A DNA stretch of 64,000 bases from assembly GCA_006738865.1 (NCBI GenBank), contig AP019701.1, positions 673,001-737,000 of the forward strand, read 5' to 3'. Below the pieces are notes generated by a model, which saw nothing but the letters and a program-made list of their open reading frames with translations, did not search any database and was not told the DNA's origin. The position numbers were made by a program, and so were the translations under genes. The DNA is from Allostella sp. ATCC 35155 (lineage in GTDB: Bacteria; Pseudomonadota; Alphaproteobacteria; ATCC43930; Allostellaceae). Numbering within the stretch: the stretch's first letter is position 1; each line of letters begins with the position of its first letter. Below are positions 19,155-28,403 of the stretch, piece after piece.

Positions 19155-20732
19155 TCAGTCGCGAGCGAGCGCCGAGCGGACCAGCGCCACCGTCTCTGGC
19201 ACGCCGAACAGCGCCACGAAGGAGCCCATGCGCGGCCCCTCGCTCTGCCCGAACAGCACCTCGTAGAGCGCCTTGAACCAGTCGCGCAGGTTGGCGAAGG
19301 GGTGCCGCTTGCCGACCTCGTAGACCGCGTTCTGCAGGGCGGTGGCGTCGCTGCCGGCCGGCATCGCCTCCAGGGTGGCGGCCAGATCCTCCATCGCCGC
19401 CCGCTCGACCGCGGTCGGTGCCCGCGGCACCTGGCGCGGCTTCACGAAGTCCTGGTAGTAGCGGATGGCATAGCCGGCCATGCGGTCGAGCATCGGCGCA
19501 TTGTCCGGCGTCGTGCCAGGGGCATAGCGGCTGATGAAGCCCCACAGCACATCCTTGCTCTCGGCATGGGCGACGCCGACGAGATTGAGCAGCAGCCCGA
19601 AGGTGAGCGGCACCTCGGCGGGCGGCGGCTCGCCGCCATGGATGTGCCAGGCCGGGTTCTCCAGGCGGGCGGCCGCCGTCTCGGCCGGGAACTTCTCGAC
19701 GAAGCCGAGATACTCGTCGACCGCGCGCGGGATGACGTCGAAATAGAGGCGCTTGGCCCGGCGCGGCTGCTGGTACATGAACAGCGACAGCGATTCCGGC
19801 GGCGCATAGGCGAGCCAGTCCTCGACCGACAGGCCGTTGCCCTTGGACTTGGAGATCTTCTCGCCGGCCTCGTCGAGGAAGAGCTCGTAATTGAAGCCCT
19901 CGGGCGGGCGGCCGCCCAGGATCTGCGCGATCCGGCTCGACAGGCGCACGCTGTCGATGAGGTCCTTGCCGGCCATCTCGTAGTCGACCTCGAGCGCGAC
20001 CCAGCGCATCGCCCAGTCGCACTTCCATTGCAGCTTGCAGTGGCCGCCGGTCACCGGCAGCTCGACCGTCTTCCCGTCCTCGTCGCGGAAGGCGATGGTG
20101 CCGGCATCGGCGTCGCGGTGGAGGAGCGGCACCTGCAGCACCCGGCCGGTCGCCGGGCTGACCGGCAGGAACGGGCTGTAGGTCGACTGCCGCTCGGCGC
20201 CGAGGCTGGGCAGCATCACCGCCATGACCTCGTCGTAGCGCTCCAGCACCGTGCGCAGCGCCGCGTCGAAGCGGCCGGAGCGATAGCAGTCGGTCGCGCT
20301 CTGGAACTCGTAGTCGAAGCCGAACGCGTCGAGGAAGGCACGCAGGCGGGCGTTGTTGTGGGCGCCGAAGCTGTCGTGCGTGCCGAACGGGTCGGGCACC
20401 GCCGTCAGCGGCTTGCCGAGATGCGGGCGCACCAGTTCCGGGTTCGGGATGTTGTCCGGAACCTTGCGCAGCCCGTCCATGTCGTCGGAGAAGGCGAAGA
20501 GCCGCGTCGGCAGGTCGCTCAGCATCGCGAAGGCGCGGCGCACCATCGTCGTGCGCACGACCTCGCCGAAGGTGCCGATATGCGGCAGCCCCGACGGTCC
20601 GTAGCCCGTCTCGAACAGGACATAGCCCTTGTCGGGCGTTTTGCCGGCGAAGCGCTCCTGGAGCCGTCGTGCCTCCTCGAAAGGCCACGCCTTCGCCGCC
20701 TGCGCGAGGCTGCGCTGCTCCGGATCGGTCAC
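19155..20732 (-). CDS. lysK: Class I lysyl-tRNA synthetase
   Basis: 525 residues. This is the archaeal-type class I enzyme, not the class II LysS: it has the Rossmann-fold signature [20 protein letters not shown] (HIGT in place of HIGH) and the [11 protein letters not shown] form of the KMSKS loop. Class I LysRS is common in alphaproteobacteria. The GTG at 20732 has AGGAGAC upstream and starts [20 protein letters not shown], matching family N-termini; the open frame extends 23 codons further without support. Essential unless a class II copy exists elsewhere. Confidence 0.94.
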   Translation of the reverse strand: MTDPEQRSLAQAAKAWPFEEARRLQERFAGKTPDKGYVLFETGYGPSGLPHIGTFGEVVRTTMVRRAFAMLSDLPTRLFAFSDDMDGLRKVPDNIPNPELVRPHLGKPLTAVPDPFGTHDSFGAHNNARLRAFLDAFGFDYEFQSATDCYRSGRFDAALRTVLERYDEVMAVMLPSLGAERQSTYSPFLPVSPATGRVLQVPLLHRDADAGTIAFRDEDGKTVELPVTGGHCKLQWKCDWAMRWVALEVDYEMAGKDLIDSVRLSSRIAQILGGRPPEGFNYELFLDEAGEKISKSKGNGLSVEDWLAYAPPESLSLFMYQQPRRAKRLYFDVIPRAVDEYLGFVEKFPAETAAARLENPAWHIHGGEPPPAEVPLTFGLLLNLVGVAHAESKDVLWGFISRYAPGTTPDNAPMLDRMAGYAIRYYQDFVKPRQVPRAPTAVERAAMEDLAATLEAMPAGSDATALQNAVYEVGKRHPFANLRDWFKALYEVLFGQSEGPRMGSFVALFGVPETVALVRSALARD

Positions 20733-20842
20733 CGTCGGTCTCCTGCTCTGGGTCGTGAAAAAGGGAGGGCGGAAGCTAGGCGCTGGCCGGGACAGCGTCA
20801 ACGGCGGCTCCCGCCGGCCCTCTCACCTTATATAAGGGACCG

Positions 20843-23623
20843 ATGACCGAGTCCCCCGACGCCGCGCTGCCCGTGGCGCCCAGCCTCGTGGTCGGCCTGC
20901 GCGAGGCGGCGTGGGTGTCGGCCGGCGCCGCCACGGCCGAGGTGCTGGGCCTGGATGCCGTGCGCCGCCGCGTCGAGGCCGCCGCGCCCTTCGTCGTCCA
21001 TGGCCGCGCCACGGCTCGCCGCCTCGGCCTGGAATCCTTCCCCTGCCTCGACCTGCTCGAGCTCTATGCCTTCTGCCGTCCGGCGACCTTTTGCGTGCCG
21101 ACGCCGCGGGGCCTCGCGCAGGCGCTGGGCTTCCGGCCGCCGGAGGGGCGGGAGGAGGCGGCGCTGCTGCTGCCCGAACTGGCCCGGCGCCTCCTCTCCG
21201 AACTCGCCGAAGAGGGCGATGCGGATGCCCGCGCGGTCGCCCGCTCGATGGGGCGCGGCGGCTGGATCTGGGCGCCCGCGGTGCTCGCCGCCTTCGGCGA
21301 CACGGCCGAGCCGACCCATGCCAGCCCGGCCGCCCTCCAGGTGTGGGAGCGCCTCGGCGAATGGTCCGAGCACGCACCCGAGCCGCCTTCGGGCTCCCTG
21401 CCGGTCCTGCCCGAGGAGGCCGAGGCGCGGCTCGCCGAACTGCTCGGCACCACCTCCGAGCGGCGGCCGCAGCAGGCGGAATATGCGGCGGCGGCCTCGC
21501 ACGCCTTCGTCCCGCGCGAGCGCGTGGGCGAGCCCGCCGTCGTCCTCGCCGAGGCCGGCACCGGTGTCGGCAAGACGCTCGGCTATCTCGCGCCGGCGAC
21601 CCTCTGGGCCGAGCGCAACGGCGGCGCGGTCTGGGTCTCGACCTACACCCGCAACCTGCAGCGCCAGATCGACGACGAGCTCGACCGCCTGCATGCCGAC
21701 CCGATCCTGAAGGCGCGGCGGGTCGTCGTCCGCAAGGGGCGCGAGAACTATCTCTGCCTGCTCAACTTCGCCGAGGCGGTCGACGCGACGCGCGGCCGTC
21801 CTGCCGATGCGATCCCGCTCGGCCTGATGGCGCGCTGGGCGGCCGCCTCGCGCGACGGCGACATGGTCGGCGGCGACTTCCCGGCCTGGCTGGCGCAGCT
21901 CGTCGGCCGCGGCCGCACGCTGGGGCTGACCGACCGGCGCGGCGAGTGCGTCTATTCGGCCTGCCCGCACTACCACAAATGCTTCATCGAGCGGTCGATC
22001 CGGCGCGCCCGGCGGGCCGAGATCGTCATCGCCAACCACGCCCTGGTGATGGTGCAGGCGGCCCTCGGCGGCATGGACGACACGGCCCTGCCGACGCGGA
22101 TGGTCTTCGACGAGGGGCATCACGTCTTCGAGGCGGCCGACGGCGCCTTTGCCGCCCACCTCTCGGGCCAGGAGGCGGCCGACCTGCGCCGCTGGCTGCG
22201 CGGGGCGGAGGCCGGCCGGCGCAGCCGGGCGCGCGGCCTGCGCCGGCGGGTCGAGGATCTGGTCGCGGGCGACGCTGCCGCCGAGCGCGCGCTGGAGGAC
22301 ATCCTCATCGCCGCCGCTGCGCTGCCGGGTGAAGGCTGGCTGCCGCGCCTCGCCGGCGGCAGTCCAGACGGCCCGATCGAGGCGTTCCTGACCCTGGTCC
22401 GCCAGCAGGTCCATGCCCGCTCGCCCGAGCGCGACCAGTCGAACTACGGCAAGGAGGCGGCGGTCTGGCCGCCGGTCGACGGGCTGCTCGAGGCGGCCGA
22501 GGCGCTGGAGGCGGCGCTGGGCCGGCTGGCGCGGCCGATGCGCAGCCTCGTCGAGCGGCTGAAGGCGCTGCGCGACGACGAGGCCGAGGAGGTCGACACC
22601 GCCACGCGGATGCGCATCGAGGCGGTGATCCGCGGCCTCGCCCGCCGCGCCGAGGGCGAGGTCGCCGGCTGGCAGGCGATGCTGCGCGACCTCAAGCGGG
22701 AGACCCCGCCCGAATTCGTCGACTGGCTGGCGGTCGAGCGGTTCGAGGGTCACGACCTCGATGTCGGCATGTACCGCCACTGGATCGACCCGACGGTGCC
22801 CTTCGCCGAGGCGGTGGTGAAGCCGGCCCACGGCGTCCTCGTCACCTCGGCGACCCTGACCGACGGCGCGGGCGACCCCGACGCCGACTGGTCCGCGGCC
22901 GAGGAGCGCACGGGCGCCCGCCATCTGGCACGGCCCGCCCTCCGCGCCAGCCTGCCGTCACCCTTCGACTATGCCGCCCAGACGCGGGTGCTGGTCGTGA
23001 CCGACCTGCGCAAGGACGACCCGGACCAGGTGGCGGCGGCCTATCGCGCGCTCTTCCTGGCGTCCGGCGGCGGCGCGCTCGGCCTCTTCACCGCCGTCAG
23101 CCGGCTGCGCCAGGTGCATCACCGCATCGCGCCGGCGCTCGATGCCGCCGGCCTGCCGCTCTATGCCCAGCATGTCGACGGCCTCGACACGACGACGCTG
23201 GTCGACATCTTCCGGGCGGAGGAGGAGAGCTGCCTGCTCGGAACCGACGCGGTGCGCGACGGGGTCGACGTGCCCGGCCGCTCGCTGCGCCTCATCGTCT
23301 TCGACCGGGTGCCGTGGCCGCGCCCCGACATCCTGCACAAGGCCCGCCGGGCGGCCTTCGGCGCCGCCGCCTACGACGAGCGGCTGACCCGCTTCCGCCT
23401 GCGCCAGGCCTTCGGCCGGCTGGTGCGGCGGGCGGACGATCACGGCGTCTTCGTCCTGCTCGACCGCGCCTTCCCGTCCCGCCTCCATGGCGCCTTTCCG
23501 CCCGGCGTCACCGTCGAGCGGATCGGGCTCGCCGACGCCGTGCAGGCGACGCGCGACTTCCTGCTGCCGCCCCGGGCGTCAGCCGAGCAGGGCCAGCGTG
23601 ATGGAGAGCGTGACGAAGGATAG
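20843..23623 (+). CDS. DinG/XPD-like ATP-dependent DNA helicase
   Basis: 926 residues. Walker A AEAGTGVGKT, DEGHH as the Walker B/DEAH box, and helicase motif VI LTRFRLRQAFGRLVRR near the C-terminus. Four cysteines between motifs Ia and II (ENYLC, then ECVYSACPHYHKC) fit the Fe-S cluster of XPD/DinG helicases. The first 180 residues lack the exonuclease domain found in some DinG proteins and are of unknown role. Probably unwinds DNA in repair or R-loop removal. Its last 45 nt overlap the convergent AEC transporter gene. Confidence 0.9.
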   Translation: MTESPDAALPVAPSLVVGLREAAWVSAGAATAEVLGLDAVRRRVEAAAPFVVHGRATARRLGLESFPCLDLLELYAFCRPATFCVPTPRGLAQALGFRPPEGREEAALLLPELARRLLSELAEEGDADARAVARSMGRGGWIWAPAVLAAFGDTAEPTHASPAALQVWERLGEWSEHAPEPPSGSLPVLPEEAEARLAELLGTTSERRPQQAEYAAAASHAFVPRERVGEPAVVLAEAGTGVGKTLGYLAPATLWAERNGGAVWVSTYTRNLQRQIDDELDRLHADPILKARRVVVRKGRENYLCLLNFAEAVDATRGRPADAIPLGLMARWAAASRDGDMVGGDFPAWLAQLVGRGRTLGLTDRRGECVYSACPHYHKCFIERSIRRARRAEIVIANHALVMVQAALGGMDDTALPTRMVFDEGHHVFEAADGAFAAHLSGQEAADLRRWLRGAEAGRRSRARGLRRRVEDLVAGDAAAERALEDILIAAAALPGEGWLPRLAGGSPDGPIEAFLTLVRQQVHARSPERDQSNYGKEAAVWPPVDGLLEAAEALEAALGRLARPMRSLVERLKALRDDEAEEVDTATRMRIEAVIRGLARRAEGEVAGWQAMLRDLKRETPPEFVDWLAVERFEGHDLDVGMYRHWIDPTVPFAEAVVKPAHGVLVTSATLTDGAGDPDADWSAAEERTGARHLARPALRASLPSPFDYAAQTRVLVVTDLRKDDPDQVAAAYRALFLASGGGALGLFTAVSRLRQVHHRIAPALDAAGLPLYAQHVDGLDTTTLVDIFRAEEESCLLGTDAVRDGVDVPGRSLRLIVFDRVPWPRPDILHKARRAAFGAAAYDERLTRFRLRQAFGRLVRRADDHGVFVLLDRAFPSRLHGAFPPGVTVERIGLADAVQATRDFLLPPRASAEQGQRDGERDEG

Positions 23624-24508
23624 GACGGTCGTCGCCAGGATCGCCGTCGACGTGCCTGCGACATAGATGCCGTAGCGGAGCGCGATGACGAAGGCGAGCG
23701 CGCCCGTCGGCAGCGCCGACATGATGACGGCGGCGGCCGCCCATTCCGCCTCCATGGCGAAGACGCGGTAGGCGAGCCAGGCCGCGAGCAGGGGCTGCAG
23801 CACCAGCTTGCACAGGCAGACCCAGGTGAGTTCCGGCAGGTTGCCGGCGAGCGGCTTGCCGACCATGAAGAGGCCGACCGCGAAGAGCGCGCCGGGGCCG
23901 GCCGTCGCCCCCATCAGGTCGAGATATGTGGCGACCGGCTTCGGCAGGCCGAGGCCCGTCGCCGACCAGGCGAGCCCGGCCGCCGGCGCCAGCAGCAGCG
24001 GATTGGTCAGCAGCGCCCGCAGCGTGTCGCGCACGACGAGACGGCCCGAGCGTTCCGACCGCCCGATCTCGGTCACGATCAGGGCCAGCGCGACCGCGAC
24101 GGCGGCGTTGAACACGGTCGCCACCACCGCCGGCAGCATGCCGCCCGCGCCATAGGCGGTGACGTAGAGCGGCAGGCCCATATAGCCCGTGTTGGCGAAG
24201 CTGGCGGCCAGCCCCTGCAGCCCCTGATAGGCGAGGTTGGGCCGGGCGAAGAGCAGCCCAGCGGCCATGCCGGCGAGGTATGTGGCGATGAAGGCGCCGC
24301 CGAAGGCGGCCAGGAACGGCAGGTGGAAGACGTCGGCCACGGGCACCCGGGCCATCGCGTGGAACAGCAGCGCCGGCAGCGCGAACCAGTAGACGAAGGC
24401 GTTCAGCGCCTCGCTGGCGGCCGCGCCGAGGACGCGGAGCCGGCCGGCGGCATAGCCCGACGCCATGATGGCGAAGACCGGCAGGACGACATCGACGACC
24501 GCGTTCAT
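23579..24508 (-). CDS. AEC-family (auxin efflux carrier-like) transporter
   Basis: 309 residues, about ten membrane segments in two halves. FANTGYMGLPLYVTAYG and the C-terminal PTGALAFVIALRYGIYV motifs are typical of the AEC family, which exports or imports small organic acids such as malonate or malate in bacteria. Substrate unknown. I start at MNAVVDVVLPVFAIM, since the earlier in-frame stretch is basic and unlike family N-termini. The 3' end overlaps that of the DinG-like gene. Confidence 0.88.
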   Translation of the reverse strand: MNAVVDVVLPVFAIMASGYAAGRLRVLGAAASEALNAFVYWFALPALLFHAMARVPVADVFHLPFLAAFGGAFIATYLAGMAAGLLFARPNLAYQGLQGLAASFANTGYMGLPLYVTAYGAGGMLPAVVATVFNAAVAVALALIVTEIGRSERSGRLVVRDTLRALLTNPLLLAPAAGLAWSATGLGLPKPVATYLDLMGATAGPGALFAVGLFMVGKPLAGNLPELTWVCLCKLVLQPLLAAWLAYRVFAMEAEWAAAAVIMSALPTGALAFVIALRYGIYVAGTSTAILATTVLSFVTLSITLALLG

Positions 24509-24612
24509 CGGCCGCAGGTCCCGCCCGCCCGGCGGCGGCCGGCTTGACAAGGCGCGCGCCGTTCTTCCACATCCGCGCCCACTCCCGCCAAGCTCAGGAA
24601 CCGGATCGCCCG

Positions 24613-25017
24613 ATGCTCAACCACCAGGACGCGCTGATCTACACGATGGTGCTGGCCGCCGCGGCGGACCGCGACATGACCGATCCGGAGGTCTCGACCA
24701 TCGGCGAGATCGTCGGCCACCTGCCCATCTTTGCCGAGTTCGAGCGGGGGCGCCTGCCGCAGCTCGCCTCGGCCTGCGTCGACTTGCTGCAGCAGGAGGA
24801 CGGGCTCGACGTCGCGCTGAAGCAGATCCGGGAGGCGCTGCCGTCCAAGCTGCGCGAAACCGCGTATGCGTTGGCCTGCGACGTCGTCGCCGCCGACGTC
24901 AAGGCGAGCCAGGAGGAGCTGCGCCTGCTGGAGATGATCCGCCACCGCCTCGAAGTCGACCGCCTGACTGCCGCCGCCATCGAGCGCGGCGCCCGCGCCC
25001 GCTACTCCCGCGGGTAG
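24613..25017 (+). CDS. TerB-family tellurite-resistance-like protein
   Basis: 134 residues, all helical: LNHQDALIYTMVLAAAADRDMTD, then ISTIGEIVGHLP-like and YALACDVVAADVKASQEELRLLEMIRHRLEVD. The DRDMTDPE and DVKASQEE acidic motifs match the TerB domain, which binds metal in the tellurite-resistance protein. Single-domain TerB proteins are widespread and mostly unstudied. Start set at MLNHQDAL (24613). There are no other ter genes nearby, so tellurite resistance should not be assumed. Confidence 0.8.
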   Translation: MLNHQDALIYTMVLAAAADRDMTDPEVSTIGEIVGHLPIFAEFERGRLPQLASACVDLLQQEDGLDVALKQIREALPSKLRETAYALACDVVAADVKASQEELRLLEMIRHRLEVDRLTAAAIERGARARYSRG

Positions 25018-25041
25018 CCGGACGCGCATGCGGGCGGAATC

Positions 25042-25119
25042 GCGTCCCTCGACTTCGCTCGGGATGAGGAAGGTCCGAGAATGCCGGCGTCCCTCATCCC
25101 GAGCGAAGTCGAGGGACGC
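25042..25119. repeat. Long palindromic repeat, copy 1
   Basis: Perfect 28-bp inverted arms (25042-25069 and 25092-25119) beginning GCGTCCCTCGACTTCGCTCG, with a 22-nt loop. The same arms recur at 33276-33359 and 36782-36865 with unrelated loops. It lies between the convergent TerB-like and M20 peptidase genes and would form a very stable hairpin at the 3' end of either transcript. Confidence 0.92.
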
Positions 25120-25148
25120 ATCGGCAGCCGCGGCAGCGCCTCCGACCG

Positions 25149-26294
25149 TCAGGTCAGCGTCTCCAGGAGCCGCAGCATCAGCTTCGCCCGCGGCTCGAAG
25201 GACGAGTAGTAGGCCTGCTCGTAGTCGGTGTGGGCGCCCTTGCCGTCGACGCCGAGGCCGTCGAGGGTCGGCACGCCGACGGCGGCCGTGAAGTTGCCGT
25301 CGCTGCCGCCGCCGGTGATCGGGCAGTCCTCAAGCTCGAAGCCGATCTCGGCCGCCAGCATCTTCGCGTGGTCGAAGAGCCGGGCGATCTTCTCGTCCTT
25401 GACGTAGGGCGGGCGGTTCATGCCGCCGGTGACGCGCACCTGCACGTCGGGCTCGTCGGTCGAGAGCGCCAGGATGCGCTCCACCATCTCCTCGCCGGTG
25501 GCCGCGTCGGGCACGCGCAGGTCGACCTCGGCGGAGGCGAACTGCGGCACGACGTTGACCCCGGTGCCGCCCGTGATCAGGCCGACATTGGTGGTGATGC
25601 CGCGGGCATAGTCGGTCATCCCCTCGATCTCGAGGATCAGCTTCGCCAGCGCGCGCACCGCGCTGCGCCCGTCCTCGTGGCGCGCCCCGGCATGGGCCGG
25701 CCGGCCCTCGACCGTGACGACGAAGCGGCCGACGCCCTTGCGCGAGGTGACGATCTTGCCGCCGTCGCGCGCCGGCTCGGTCACCAGGACGTACTTGTTC
25801 TTCCGCGCCTCGGCCTCGATCATCTCGCGCGAGGTCGGGCTGCCGACCTCCTCCTCCGGCACGAACATGAAGGTGACGGGCAGGGGCGTCTGGCGCCCGG
25901 CGCGGACGAGGTGCTGGTAGGCGTAGTAGGCGAGATAGGCCCCGCCCTTCATGTCGTAGATGCCGGGACCGAACACGACGTCGCCCTGCCGCTCGAACTT
26001 CAGCGTCCGGATCATCCCGATCGGGTGGACGGTGTCGATGTGCGACAGCACCAGGATGCCGGGCCCGTCGCCGCCCCACTGCGTGCGCGCCTTGAGGATG
26101 TCGCCGAAGCCGTCGCGGCCGGGCGTGCGGTCGATGACGGCGCCGAGCCGGGCCAGCCCCGCCTGGACATGATCGGCCATGCGGTTGACGGCGGCGGCGT
26201 CGCCCGACGGGCTCTCGATCGCCACCCAGTCCCGGATGCCCTCGAAGATCTCCTCGGCGCGGATGACGGGTTCGTTGCGCGGCTGTTCGTTCAT
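25149..26294 (-). CDS. M20-family metallopeptidase (carboxypeptidase G2-like)
   Basis: 381 residues. Zinc-site motifs are all visible: LSHIDTVHP (His and Asp), YDMKGGAYLAYYA (bridging Asp), the EEEVGSP pair of acidic residues, and GGGSDGNFTAAVGVPTLDGLG near the end. The dimerisation domain (VVTVEGRPAHAGARHEDGRSAV) sits in the middle. There is no signal peptide, so a cytosolic amino-acyl or peptide hydrolase of the CPG2/ArgE/DapE group is likely; the substrate is open. Start at MNEQPRNEP (26294). Divergent from the PadR-type gene, with a palindromic operator between them that could also control this gene. Confidence 0.88.
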   Translation of the reverse strand: MNEQPRNEPVIRAEEIFEGIRDWVAIESPSGDAAAVNRMADHVQAGLARLGAVIDRTPGRDGFGDILKARTQWGGDGPGILVLSHIDTVHPIGMIRTLKFERQGDVVFGPGIYDMKGGAYLAYYAYQHLVRAGRQTPLPVTFMFVPEEEVGSPTSREMIEAEARKNKYVLVTEPARDGGKIVTSRKGVGRFVVTVEGRPAHAGARHEDGRSAVRALAKLILEIEGMTDYARGITTNVGLITGGTGVNVVPQFASAEVDLRVPDAATGEEMVERILALSTDEPDVQVRVTGGMNRPPYVKDEKIARLFDHAKMLAAEIGFELEDCPITGGGSDGNFTAAVGVPTLDGLGVDGKGAHTDYEQAYYSSFEPRAKLMLRLLETLT

Positions 26295-26399
26295 GGCTCG
26301 GCAGGCTCTCGGGGGCAGTGGCGGACAGGTTCGGGCCGCCACAATACCGGCAATCGCCGAATGCCGCATGTGCGACGCGCCTCTTGAAATTCGATGGCG

Positions 26400-26415
26400 C
26401 TTAGATATATCTAAG
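26400..26415. promoter_or_regulatory. Perfect 16-bp palindromic operator
   Basis: CTTAGATATATCTAAG, a perfect palindrome in otherwise GC-rich DNA, 25 nt upstream of the PadR/YqjI-like start codon. It resembles the AT-rich inverted repeats bound by PadR-family repressors and is most likely the autoregulatory site of the adjacent regulator. It may also act on the divergent M20 gene, whose start is 106 nt away. Confidence 0.75.
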
Positions 26416-26439
26416 TGCGTACATAGAAGGAGTTCGTAC

Positions 26440-27072
26440 ATGCGTTTCGATCATCACCCCAACGATCATCATTCCACGGGCCGCGGTCATGGCGGCCCCG
26501 ACCATCGCCACGCCATGCGCGGCCCCGGCCGTGGCGACGGCTTTCCCGGCGGCCGTCACGGGCATGGCCCCGGCCCCGGCCGCGGCGGCCGCGGCGGCCG
26601 GGACGGCGGCGGCCGGCGCGCGCTCGATTCCGGCGACCTGCGGCTCGTCCTGCTGCAGCTGCTGGAGGGCGAATCGCGCCACGGCTACGACCTGATCCGC
26701 GAGATCGAGGCCCGCACCGGCGGCGCCTATGCGCCGAGCCCCGGCGTCGTCTATCCGACGCTGACCCTGCTCGACGAGCTCGGCCACATCGCGGAGGCGC
26801 GCACCGAGGGCACCCGCCGCAGCTTCTCGCTGACCGACGACGGCCGCGCCCATCTCGACGCCCACCGCGCCGAGACGGAGGCGGCGCTCGCCCGGCTCGA
26901 CGCGCTCGGCCGCGACCGCGACCGCCTCGACACCGGGCCCGTCAGCCGGGCCATGGCCAACCTGCACACGGTCCTGCGCGACCGCCTGGCGGGCGAGACC
27001 GTGGAGCGGGAGACGCTGCTCGCGGTCGCCGCCGTCCTCGACGAGGCGGCGCAGAAGATCGAGCGGCTGTAG
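26440..27072 (+). CDS. PadR-family regulator with His-rich N-terminus (YqjI-like)
   Basis: 210 residues. The first 60 are low-complexity His/Gly/Arg (nine His, no Cys), as in E. coli YqjI, whose His-rich leader binds nickel. A PadR winged helix follows: LRLVLLQLLEGESRHGYDLI, REIEARTGGAYAPSPGVVYP, TLTLLDELGHIAEARTEGTR, SFSLTDDGRAHLDAHR, then a helical dimerisation tail. Start at the ATG at 26440, preceded by AAGGAG. A perfect palindrome lies just upstream. YqjI represses a siderophore-reductase gene in response to nickel and iron; here no yqjH homologue is adjacent and the divergent gene is an M20 peptidase. Metal sensing is inferred from the leader. Confidence 0.85.
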   Translation: MRFDHHPNDHHSTGRGHGGPDHRHAMRGPGRGDGFPGGRHGHGPGPGRGGRGGRDGGGRRALDSGDLRLVLLQLLEGESRHGYDLIREIEARTGGAYAPSPGVVYPTLTLLDELGHIAEARTEGTRRSFSLTDDGRAHLDAHRAETEAALARLDALGRDRDRLDTGPVSRAMANLHTVLRDRLAGETVERETLLAVAAVLDEAAQKIERL

Positions 27073-27140
27073 GGGGCAGGCTTGCGGGGTGCATCGCTGC
27101 GGCCTATGAGCAGGGTGGAATTGCATCCGGCAGCCGGAGT

Positions 27141-27264
27141 TGCGTCCTTCGACCGCTCCGCTTCGCTTCGCGCTCAGGACAAGGTTCGTCCGTGGTTCCG
27201 GAAGGAACCATCCTCGTCCTGAGCGCGCAGTGGAGCGCAGCGCAACGCGCAGTCGAAGGACGCA
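27141..27264. repeat. Nested palindromic repeat, unlike the other copies
   Basis: Outer arms begin TGCGTCCTTCGAC (27141) and end GTCGAAGGACGCA (27264); a second pairing region is GCGCTCAGGAC with GTCCTGAGCGC. The interior holds a perfect hairpin TGGTTCC-GGAA-GGAACCA (27193-27210). The arms are imperfect in the middle, with CGCTTCG-type repeats on one side. It fills the gap between the YqjI-like gene and pyrD; nothing else was seen in that 249-nt region. Confidence 0.8.
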
Positions 27265-27321
27265 CAGGCGTATCAGCCGGATCGACCGTGTCATCAACCG
27301 GCTGCCGAGCGCTCTCCCCCT

Positions 27322-28380
27322 ATGGACCTCTATCGCGCGGCCCTGCCGCTCATCCGTGCCCTGCCGGCGGAGACGGCGCACGACCTGACCCTGCGGCTGC
27401 TCGAGAGCGGGCTGGCGCCGGCGCCGCGCGCCGAGGCGGACCCGCCCGCGCTCGCCGTCGACCTCTGGGGGCGGCGCTTCCCCAACCCCATCGGACTGGC
27501 CGCCGGCTTCGACAAGGATGCCCGGGTGCCGGACGCGATGCTGCGCTTCGGCTTCGGCTTCGTCGAGGCAGGCACGGTGACGCCGCTGCCGCAGGCCGGC
27601 AATGCCCGGCCGCGGCTCTTTCGCCTGCCCGAGGACCGGGCGGTCATCAACCGCTTCGGCTTCAACAATCGCGGCCTCGACGCCTATGCCGCGCGCCTGG
27701 CGGCGCGGCCGCGGGCCGGCATCGTCGGCGCCAATGTCGGCAAGAACAAGGACCAGGCGGACGCCGTCGCCGACTATGTCGCCGGCATCGCGCGGGTGGC
27801 GCCGCTCGCCGACTATCTCGTCGTCAACGTCTCCTCGCCCAACACGCCGGGCCTGCGCGACCTCCAGCGGCGGGGGCCGCTGCTGGCGCTGGCGACGGCG
27901 GTGCTGGCGGCTCGCGCCCGCGCCGTGCCGCAGGGCGCGCCGCCGCTCCTCCTCAAGGTCGCGCCGGACCTGTCGGAGGAGGATCGCGACGACATCGCCC
28001 ATGTCGCGCTGGAGAGCGGGGTCGACGGGCTCATCGTCGGCAACACCACCGTCTCGCGCCCGCCCGGCCTTGCCGGGGCGGAGCGCGGGCAGGCGGGGGG
28101 CCTCAGCGGCCGGCCGCTCTTCACGCTCTCGACCGCGGTCCTGGGCGACCTCTGGCGCCGCACGAACGGCCGCATCCCGATCCTGGGCGCGGGCGGCATC
28201 GCCAGCGGCGCCGACGCCTACGCCAAGATCCGCGCCGGCGCCTCGCTGGTGCAGCTCTATACCGCGCTGGTCTATGAGGGGCCGGGGCTGGTCCGCCGCA
28301 TCAAGGCCGAGCTGGCGGCGCTGCTCGCCCGCGACGGCTTCGCCCGCGTCGCCGACGCCGTCGGCGCCGATCACCGCTGA
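27322..28380 (+). CDS. pyrD: Dihydroorotate dehydrogenase (quinone), class 2
   Basis: 352 residues. Oxidises dihydroorotate to orotate and reduces quinone in pyrimidine synthesis, at the inner membrane. Class 2 features: N-terminal membrane-associating helix (MDLYRAALPLIRALPAETAH), NPIGLAAGFDKDA, GFVEAGTVTPLPQ, NRFGFNNRG, the catalytic Ser region NVSSPNTPGLRDLQ, and the FMN-phosphate loop GAGGIASGADAYAKIRAGASLVQLYTALVYEGPGLV. Length is normal. Confidence 0.96.
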   Translation: MDLYRAALPLIRALPAETAHDLTLRLLESGLAPAPRAEADPPALAVDLWGRRFPNPIGLAAGFDKDARVPDAMLRFGFGFVEAGTVTPLPQAGNARPRLFRLPEDRAVINRFGFNNRGLDAYAARLAARPRAGIVGANVGKNKDQADAVADYVAGIARVAPLADYLVVNVSSPNTPGLRDLQRRGPLLALATAVLAARARAVPQGAPPLLLKVAPDLSEEDRDDIAHVALESGVDGLIVGNTTVSRPPGLAGAERGQAGGLSGRPLFTLSTAVLGDLWRRTNGRIPILGAGGIASGADAYAKIRAGASLVQLYTALVYEGPGLVRRIKAELAALLARDGFARVADAVGADHR

Positions 28381-28403
28381 GGCCGGGCGAAGGTGCACTG
28401 GCC

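Noticed and set aside
24613-25017. Tellurite resistance operon
   Set aside because: Only a single TerB-like domain is present, with no terC, terD or terZ neighbours.
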